Source of the DNA: an uncultured Pseudomonadota bacterium
Lineage (GTDB): Bacteria > Pseudomonadota > Alphaproteobacteria > RF32 > CAG-239
DNA: 64,000 bases
Direction of reading: 5' to 3'
NCBI GenBank assembly: GCA_902495305.1
Contig: CABUWG010000002.1
Coordinates: 1 to 64,000, forward strand
Below are positions 61,141-64,000 of the stretch, in pieces. Under the pieces are notes generated by a model, which worked only from the letters and a program-made list of their open reading frames with translations, was not told the DNA's origin and did no database searches. The translations under genes and the position numbers were made by a program. Within the stretch, counting starts at the first letter, position 1. Every line of letters begins with the position of its first letter.

Positions 61141-61608
61141 ATGGAAGAAAAAGTCTTCAGATACTCAATGAAAGCCATTATCATAAAAGACGGAAAATTA
61201 TTGGTGGAAAGCTGTGACTACGGACGAGGACGCTTTTGCAAACTTCCCGGCGGCGGACACCAATGGGGAGAAACGATGGAGCAGGCGCTCATCCGCGAAT
61301 GCAAAGAAGAATTAAATATTGAGGTTAAACCGCTCAGATTGCTCTTTGTGCGAGACTACATTGCCAAGAATCATCACACAACCTTGGATCTGCCCTGTTT
61401 TCACCTGGCCGAACTCATGTTTGAATGTCAGGTATCTGATTTTTCCACCTTGGGACTAGGCTCGGAACCGGACAGTCCGGCACAACAAATAACATGGCTG
61501 AACATAGACAAACTGGCAGATTCTGATTTTTATCCCAAAGCAATCATTCCTTACTTAAAAAAACTAAAAGACATCAAAGAAACCGTTATTCTCGGCGATG
61601 TTAACTGA
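61141..61608 (+). CDS. Nudix hydrolase
   Basis: A 155-residue cytosolic Nudix-fold enzyme that hydrolyses a nucleoside diphosphate linked to another group. The Nudix box is GGHQWGE, then seven residues, RECKEEL, fitting Gx5Ex7REUxEExGU except that the Gly after EE-x is Asn. Around it are KAIIIKDGKLLVESCDYGRGRFCKLPGGG and the ITWLNIDKLADSDFYP C-terminal block. Substrate unknown. Start 61141 (MEEKVFRY) has GAAAGAG upstream. It runs opposite to the ribosomal cluster in which it is inserted, with its own promoter and terminator. Confidence 0.87.
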   Translation: MEEKVFRYSMKAIIIKDGKLLVESCDYGRGRFCKLPGGGHQWGETMEQALIRECKEELNIEVKPLRLLFVRDYIAKNHHTTLDLPCFHLAELMFECQVSDFSTLGLGSEPDSPAQQITWLNIDKLADSDFYPKAIIPYLKKLKDIKETVILGDVN

Positions 61609-61651
61609 CACCCCTCTGACAGAGATTAGATCTCTCCTCCTGTCAAAAACC

Positions 61652-61684
61652 AAAAAAAAGCGGCTTCAATCGAAACCGCTTTTT
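61652..61684. terminator. Bidirectional terminator after the Nudix gene
   Basis: AAAAGCGG..CCGCTTTT stem with A7 and T5 flanks; serves the Nudix gene and the convergent two-TM microprotein gene. Confidence 0.82.
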
Positions 61685-61707
61685 ATCTTTTTGGGAAAAC
61701 CGCTGAA

Positions 61708-61902
61708 TTAGTAACCACGATGATAACGGCGCAGCTTTTGTAAACCGCTGCTCACTAAAGCCACCCAGGCCGCTATACCGGCACCAATCAATGACCAGAG
61801 AGAAACACTCATATAGCCCTTAAAACCAGCTGACCAAAATACAATCACACCCGCCATCGCGATAACCAACGCAACAGTAAAAATTTTTTCTAATCTTTCC
61901 AT
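61708..61902 (-). CDS. Two-TM microprotein
   Basis: A 64-residue predicted membrane protein with two helices (TVALVIAMAGVIVFWSAGF, about 9-27, and LWSLIGAGIAAWVALVSSGL, about 35-54) and a basic tail (QKLRRYHRGY). A good ribosome binding site is not visible before the ATG, and a GGGG/CCCC hairpin lies in the leader (61920-61932). It faces a terminator directly after the stop codon, which supports a real transcript. It could be a small envelope or stress protein; no family recognised. Confidence 0.5.
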   Translation of the reverse strand: MERLEKIFTVALVIAMAGVIVFWSAGFKGYMSVSLWSLIGAGIAAWVALVSSGLQKLRRYHRGY

Positions 61903-62033
61903 ATTTTTTTAATTTTTATGGGGAAATACCCCGATTAGTAATTTTCAAAATAATTTAACATTAGAAATACCATATCACATTTTTATGTCCAATGCAATAT
62001 TTTTTGACAAAATTTTGATTATTTTTAAAATAC

Positions 62034-62063
62034 AAAAAAGGCGGAACAATCATCCCGCCTTTT
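62034..62063 (-). terminator. Intrinsic terminator after rplO
   Basis: Stem AAAAGGCGG / CCGCCTTTT with a 10-base loop and a T6 run on the minus strand, 28 bases past the rplO stop codon. It ends the spc transcript before secY. Confidence 0.85.
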
Positions 62064-62090
62064 CATCAAATTGCTTTTCCGCTTTCAAGC

Positions 62091-62543
62091 TTAGATAAAG
62101 TTAACTTTACCACCGGCTTTTTCAACAGCTTCGACAGCTGCTTTGGAAGCAGAATTAACACTGATAACAACTTTTGCAGTCAAAGCACCGCGAGCCAACA
62201 GACGAACACCGTCCAATTTCTTAGAAACAATGCCTGCGCTCATCAATGTATCAACATCAATAGCTTCGGCTTTCAACTTGCCGGCATCAACAGCCTTTTG
62301 AATAGTGTCAAGATTTACAACAGCAAACTCTTTAGAGAATGGGTTGTTAAAACCACGTTTCGGAAGTCTGCGGTAAATCGGCATTTGACCGCCTTCAAAA
62401 CCGTTAACGGCAACACCGGAACGAGACTTTTGGCCTTTAACACCGCGACCGCCGGTCTTACCGGAGCCGCTGCCAATACCGCGGGCAACGCGCTTGCGGG
62501 ACTTTCTGGCGCCTTCGTTATCTTTAATTTCATTCAATTTCAT
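62091..62543 (-). CDS. rplO: 50S ribosomal protein L15
   Basis: Large-subunit protein that joins 23S rRNA domains. The 150 residues begin [44 protein letters not shown], the L15 signature, and include [18 protein letters not shown]. Last gene of the spc transcript segment, since a terminator follows instead of secY. Confidence 0.97.
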   Translation of the reverse strand: MKLNEIKDNEGARKSRKRVARGIGSGSGKTGGRGVKGQKSRSGVAVNGFEGGQMPIYRRLPKRGFNNPFSKEFAVVNLDTIQKAVDAGKLKAEAIDVDTLMSAGIVSKKLDGVRLLARGALTAKVVISVNSASKAAVEAVEKAGGKVNFI

Positions 62544-62609
62544 ATCTATTCACCTTAAATAATCGGAGTAAGGAGCCGGCAGAAGATTTGACCGCTGCCG
62601 GCCGCCATA

Positions 62610-62798
62610 TTACTCTTCAACTTTAACCAAGTGAGCCACTTTTTTAATCATCCCGCGTACCGAAGGAGTATCCTCCAAAACCGATACTTTGTGCATTTTG
62701 TTCAGGCTCAGCCCTTTAAGGGTGGCTTCCTGATCAGCCGGACGATTATTCGCGCTTCTGATTTGAGTAACTTTAATAGTTTTTTTATTTGCTGACAT
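62610..62798 (-). CDS. rpmD: 50S ribosomal protein L30
   Basis: A 62-residue small ribosomal protein. It has [53 protein letters not shown], the L30 fold with the G-L-x-K-M-x-K motif. It sits three bases after rpsE and 66 bases before rplO. Confidence 0.95.
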   Translation of the reverse strand: MSANKKTIKVTQIRSANNRPADQEATLKGLSLNKMHKVSVLEDTPSVRGMIKKVAHLVKVEE

Positions 62799-62801
62799 CG
62801 A

Positions 62802-63365
62802 TTAAGCCTCCTCAACTGAAAGTTTTGCATTTGAAGAGTTTTCACGACGGCTAACAATATCACCGACTTTTTTGCCGCGTTTGGCAGCAACCATTCTCGG
62901 AGAATTGATAGATTGCAAAGCGTCAAAAGTTGCCTTAATCATATTATAAGGGTTGTTGGACCCCAAAGATTTAGCAACAACGTCTTGCACGCCCAAAACT
63001 TCAAAAATAGCACGCATCGGGCCGCCGGCAATAACACCGGTACCGGCAGGAGCTGTTCTCAGAACAACTTTACCTGCACCAAAACGTCCGTGAACGTCAT
63101 GGTGAAGAGTTCTGCCCTCACGCAGAGGAATGCGAACCATATTTTTCTTAGCTTCATTGGTAGCCTTGACAATAGCATCGGGAACCTCGGTTGCCTTACC
63201 GGAACCATAGCCGACACGGCCTTTCTGGTCACCGACAACAACAACGGCGGCAAAGGACATATTGCGTCCGCCCTTAACAGTCTTAGCTACGCGGTTAATA
63301 TGAACCAGTTTCTCAACCAATTCATCTTTCTTTTCTGCCTTACGACGATCTACAGCTTGTGCCAT
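62802..63365 (-). CDS. rpsE: 30S ribosomal protein S5
   Basis: Small-subunit protein of the decoding-fidelity region. The 187 residues have [50 protein letters not shown] and [41 protein letters not shown], the S5 signature. Slightly long for the family (about 167 in E. coli) because of a C-terminal extension. Confidence 0.97.
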   Translation of the reverse strand: MAQAVDRRKAEKKDELVEKLVHINRVAKTVKGGRNMSFAAVVVVGDQKGRVGYGSGKATEVPDAIVKATNEAKKNMVRIPLREGRTLHHDVHGRFGAGKVVLRTAPAGTGVIAGGPMRAIFEVLGVQDVVAKSLGSNNPYNMIKATFDALQSINSPRMVAAKRGKKVGDIVSRRENSSNAKLSVEEA

Positions 63366-63376
63366 AACATAATCTC

Positions 63377-63739
63377 CTAGAATTTCAGACCAGCTTCACG
63401 AGCTGCGTCAGCTAAAGCTTTAACACGACCATGGTAGATGTAACCGCCTCTGTCAAAGACAACTTCACTTACACCGGATTTCAATGCTCTTTCGGCAACA
63501 GTCTTACCAATAACGCTTGCAGCCTCAATGGTAGAAGACTTTTTAATCTGGTCTCTGATCTCTTTGTCCAAGGTAGAAGCAGAAGCTACGGTAGCACCCT
63601 TAGCATCGTCAATAACCTGCACGTAAATATGCTTTCCGCTGCGAAATACAGACAGTCTCATCTTTCCATTCGCAGCTTTTTTCAAAGCTGTTCTTACGCG
63701 GCTTTTTCTTTTTTCAAATAACTCTTTTGGCGTATTCAT
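63377..63739 (-). CDS. rplR: 50S ribosomal protein L18
   Basis: 5S rRNA-binding protein. The 120 residues start [21 protein letters not shown] and include [31 protein letters not shown] and [27 protein letters not shown], the L18 end. I chose ATG 63739; a TTG one codon upstream would add a single residue. Confidence 0.97.
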   Translation of the reverse strand: MNTPKELFEKRKSRVRTALKKAANGKMRLSVFRSGKHIYVQVIDDAKGATVASASTLDKEIRDQIKKSSTIEAASVIGKTVAERALKSGVSEVVFDRGGYIYHGRVKALADAAREAGLKF

Positions 63740-63750
63740 CAAATTAATCC

Positions 63751-64000
63751 TTATTTCTTCTTGCCTTCTTTACGACGGACATATTCGCCTTCGTATCTGA
63801 TACCTTTGCCTTTGTAAGGTTCAGGTTTTCTGAACTCGCGAATTTCTGCCGCAGTCTGGCCGACTAATTGCTTATCCGCACCGGAGATACAAATCTGTGT
63901 CGGGCTTGCGCAAGAAACTTTCAAACCTTCGGGAACCTCAAAAATAACATCATGAGAATATCCCAGAGAAAGCACCAGCTTGCGGGAACCTTCAACACGG
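63751..64000 (-). CDS. rplF: 50S ribosomal protein L6, 3' part (start beyond the window)
   Basis: The frame is open to the right edge, so only the C-terminal 82 residues or so are seen: [69 protein letters not shown] with a basic tail. This is the second domain of L6, with the characteristic [10 protein letters not shown] motif. The N-terminus lies outside. Precedes rplR in the spc operon. Confidence 0.95.
   Translation of the reverse strand, partial: RVEGSRKLVLSLGYSHDVIFEVPEGLKVSCASPTQICISGADKQLVGQTAAEIREFRKPEPYKGKGIRYEGEYVRRKEGKKK

Noticed and set aside
1..64000. tRNA genes, rRNA, CRISPR arrays, IS elements, prophage
   Set aside because: None was recognised on either strand by reading; a covariance-model scan (for example with a tRNA or Rfam model set) would be needed to exclude short RNAs.

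Overview
The window looks like a chromosomal segment of an uncultured, moderate-GC Alphaproteobacterium, probably host- or gut-associated. Evidence for the class: a DUF6468/MotE-type flagellar module, the hflK-hflC-degP-holC order, secY directly followed by adk, and an SOS operator of the alphaproteobacterial type (GAAC-N7-GAAC, the complement of GTTC-N7-GTTC) over a umuDC promoter. No tRNA, rRNA, CRISPR array, insertion sequence or prophage was recognised.

Layout. 1-5.6 kb: an accessory zone of three secreted, extremely cysteine-rich paralogues (one cut by the window edge), ispA-xseB, an ArsR-family regulator, a small lipoprotein and a small membrane protein. 5.6-12.5 kb: a leftward run with L-serine dehydratase, an M49-like metallopeptidase, a membrane-anchored degenerate Memo-AMMECR1 fusion, a HAD hydrolase and serS. 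12.7-17.2 kb: a three-gene surface/pilus locus centred on a 948-residue PilV-like prepilin. 17.4-23.4 kb: flagellar genes fliL, fliM, DUF6468, MotE-like and a large TPR protein, overlapping uvrB. 25.4-33.3 kb: DsbA-like oxidoreductase, phosphate transport pair, Mrp, then hflKC-degP-holC. 33.3-41.9 kb: galU, a giant AsmA protein, and the nucleoside-salvage operon cdd-punA-deoC-deoA. 41.9-48.3 kb: two very large neighbouring proteins of unknown function that share a hydrophobic core. 48.6-54.2 kb: LD-carboxypeptidase, SOS-controlled umuD'-umuC, 1-Cys peroxiredoxin, a cation/proton antiporter overlapping a two-TM K+ channel. 54.5-64 kb: cold-shock protein and the spc/alpha ribosomal cluster (rplQ, rpoA, rpsK, rpsM, adk, secY, rplO, rpmD, rpsE, rplR, partial rplF), all leftward.

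The ribosomal cluster is broken twice: an unknown gene plus a G-poor tract separates rpoA from rplQ, and a Nudix gene plus a two-TM microprotein separates rplO from secY. Terminators and recognisable promoters show it is now split into several transcription units.

The strongest candidates for undescribed biology are (i) the Cys-rich secreted family, with a nearly invariant core, exchangeable C-terminal tails and duplicated promoters that keep an identical 12-bp element at identical spacing; (ii) the pair of giant paralogues with separate promoters; (iii) the Memo-AMMECR1 fusion that has lost its metal-site histidines; and (iv) a UmuD homologue that is pre-truncated and lacks the catalytic lysine.
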